Source: Bradyrhizobium barranii subsp. barranii (GTDB lineage Bacteria; Pseudomonadota; Alphaproteobacteria; Rhizobiales; Xanthobacteraceae). From it: a stretch of DNA of 64,000 nucleotides. The stretch covers positions 7,175,501 through 7,239,500 of the forward strand of contig NZ_CP086136.1 of the NCBI RefSeq assembly GCF_017565645.3. The letters are read 5' to 3'. The position numbers and the translations under genes are program-made. Positions 62,709 to 64,000 of this stretch are shown in pieces. Positions within the stretch are counted from its first letter, which is position 1; every line of letters begins with the position of its first letter. The notes under the pieces were generated by a model, which saw only the letters and a list, made by a program, of their open reading frames with translations, did no database searches and was not told where the DNA came from.

Positions 62709-64000
62709 CCCGTCTTATTCGTAAGAGGCGCCCGAGAGGCTGGCGAGCGTGGTGTAAAGCGCTGATACGGCGTAGGATTCGGTTGTGAAGCCAACCCCAT
62801 CACCTCCAACCGCGAACGCCACGCCCGCCATGACCGACGATACGATTCCGCCCTTCTCGTTTCCAGCCATTCACGCCAAGAAAGTCACAGCTGCCTTCGA
62901 TGGTGGACGCCTAACCTCGAATGGGGGCGTGATGCTTCTGGCGATGGCCGAGCGGCGTCTCGGTTTGGCCGACAATCTGGCCCGGGTGTTCCCGGATCGG
63001 CGCGATCCGACGCGGGTCGTGCACAGCCTGGTCGATATGTTCCGCGCGCGCATGTTCGCGATCTGCTGCGGCTACGAGGACGCCGACGACCTCGATCATC
63101 TGCGGTCCGATCCCGCATTCAAGCTGGCCTGCGGTCGCCTACCGGACACGGGCCGGGATTTGTGTTCCCAACCGACGCTGTCACGCCTGGAGAATGCGCC
63201 GCGCCTGCGCGACGTGATCCGGCTGACCTACATTTTGGTCGACGCATGGATGGATAGCTACCCGCGCGAGCCGGCATCCGTCACGCTCGACATCGATGAT
63301 ACCTGCGACGTCGTCCACGGCCATCAGCAGCTCTCGCTGTTCAACGCTCATTATGATGAACGCTGCTTTCTGCCGATCCACGTCTACGACACGGAGAAGA
63401 GCCGGCCCGTGGCGGTCGTGCTGCGGCCCGGCAAGACGCCGGGCGGCGTCGAGGTGCGTGCCCATCTGCGCCGCCTGGTACGGCATATCCGCACGCGATG
63501 GCACAACACGCAAATTACGTTCCGTGGCGACGGGCACTATGCCCGGCCGGAGGCCATGGCGTGGTGCGAGACCAACGGCATCGACTACATCTTCGGTCTG
63601 TCCGGCACCAAGCCTCTCGCCAGAAAAGTCGACGAGGTCGCCGACGACATCCGCACCCGACGCGCCATCGAGAACCTGCCGGTTCTGCGTGGCTATACCG
63701 AGACCCGCCACAAGGCAAAGTCCTGGGATCGCGAACGGCGCACTGTCGCCCGTATTGAGGCGACGATGCTCGGCCTCGACATCCGTTTCGTCGTCACCAG
63801 CCTCGATGTCGGCTCGGCCGAGTGGATCTACGACAGCCTGTATTGCGCGCGCGGCCAAGCCGAGAATCTGATCAAGCTGCATAAGACGCAGCTCGCCTCC
63901 GATCGCACCAGCTGCCGTTCGGCGCTCGCCAACCAGGTCCGTCTCGTGCTCCATACGGCCGCTTATTGGCTGATGCTGACCGTGCGCGACGCCATTCCCA
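62709..64000 (+). mobile_element. IS1380-family element, second copy (cut by window end)
   Basis: Starts with the same terminus as the copy at 1022 (CCCGTCTTATTCGTAAGAG), preceded by CTAG (62705-62708). It keeps the roughly 14 bases in the left end (AGGCTGGCGAGCGTGGTGTA region) that copy one has lost. From the transposase start the two copies have the same length with a few substitutions. Same orientation as copy one. The right end lies outside the window. Confidence 0.9.
62830..64000 (+). CDS. IS1380-family transposase, second copy (partial)
   Basis: 390 codons are open from ATG 62830 to the window end, with no frameshift; the alignment to the copy at 1129 is gap-free. All family blocks up to NLIKLHKTQLASDRTS and the following helix are present. 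It carries I14, and D, F and R at the other three variable sites. Likely functional if the missing 57 C-terminal residues are intact. Confidence 0.9.
   Translation, partial: MTDDTIPPFSFPAIHAKKVTAAFDGGRLTSNGGVMLLAMAERRLGLADNLARVFPDRRDPTRVVHSLVDMFRARMFAICCGYEDADDLDHLRSDPAFKLACGRLPDTGRDLCSQPTLSRLENAPRLRDVIRLTYILVDAWMDSYPREPASVTLDIDDTCDVVHGHQQLSLFNAHYDERCFLPIHVYDTEKSRPVAVVLRPGKTPGGVEVRAHLRRLVRHIRTRWHNTQITFRGDGHYARPEAMAWCETNGIDYIFGLSGTKPLARKVDEVADDIRTRRAIENLPVLRGYTETRHKAKSWDRERRTVARIEATMLGLDIRFVVTSLDVGSAEWIYDSLYCARGQAENLIKLHKTQLASDRTSCRSALANQVRLVLHTAAYWLMLTVRDAIP

Overview
The window looks like chromosomal DNA of a Bradyrhizobium-type alphaproteobacterium (Rhizobiales). The evidence is high GC with GC-rich third codon positions, a giant polar-growth (GPR-like) protein, many short palindromic repeats of the kind seen in Bradyrhizobium/Rhodopseudomonas, orphan DUF1127 genes, an Mla-like MCE transporter, and the overall protein repertoire. 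This is read from sequence and memory; no database was searched. No rRNA, tRNA or CRISPR array was seen.

Layout. 1-2652: 3' end of a TonB-dependent receptor, then a secreted-protein gene cut in two by an IS1380-family element (complete copy 1022-2638, plus an older left-end remnant at 672-811). 3007-7541: a membrane-anchored unknown protein, a DUF2147 protein, ferredoxin-NADP reductase, an acyl-CoA thioesterase, a [2Fe-2S] ferredoxin and an Hpt protein. 7937-13645: a 1902-residue coiled-coil protein resembling Agrobacterium GPR / Sinorhizobium RgsE, with an exact CtrA-type box (TTAA-N7-TTAA) in its upstream region. 13825-16641: MCE-type lipid transporter (MlaE-STAS, MlaF, MlaD). 16785-28925: mostly housekeeping genes (enolase-superfamily epimerase, MFS carrier, SDR, VOC protein, secreted caspase-fold protein, threonine dehydratase, glycosyltransferase plus metallophosphoesterase pair, thiD, a stand-alone Lrp ligand domain).

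28949-32888 looks acquired. It has a deleted IS66 transposase remnant, a secreted zinc metallopeptidase with an unusual N-terminal domain, a secreted DUF900 alpha/beta hydrolase, and a frameshifted SnoaL-like gene, with more A/T than the surroundings. 33131-43689 holds two c-type cytochromes, a CHRD protein, a winged-helix/TPR regulator divergent from a DUF1127 gene with a two-turn direct repeat between them, a Cys/Met PLP enzyme, an orphan xanthine dehydrogenase/CODH-type large subunit, a second DUF1127 gene and a quinone oxidoreductase-like protein.

44264-62154 is a cell-envelope cluster. It contains MurJ, a DegT aminotransferase with a Gfo/Idh dehydrogenase, ManC, a UDP-glucuronate-epimerase-like enzyme, a flippase-like YbhN protein with a WecA/WbpL-like initiating transferase, then a six-gene minus-strand operon: hldD, hldE, O-antigen ligase, WbpM/CapD-like dehydratase, glycosyltransferase and WbpV-like reductase. 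Divergent waaF follows. Together these would make inner-core heptose and start, extend and ligate an O-chain. The window ends inside a second, nearly identical IS1380 copy in direct orientation, so most of the window lies between two direct IS copies.
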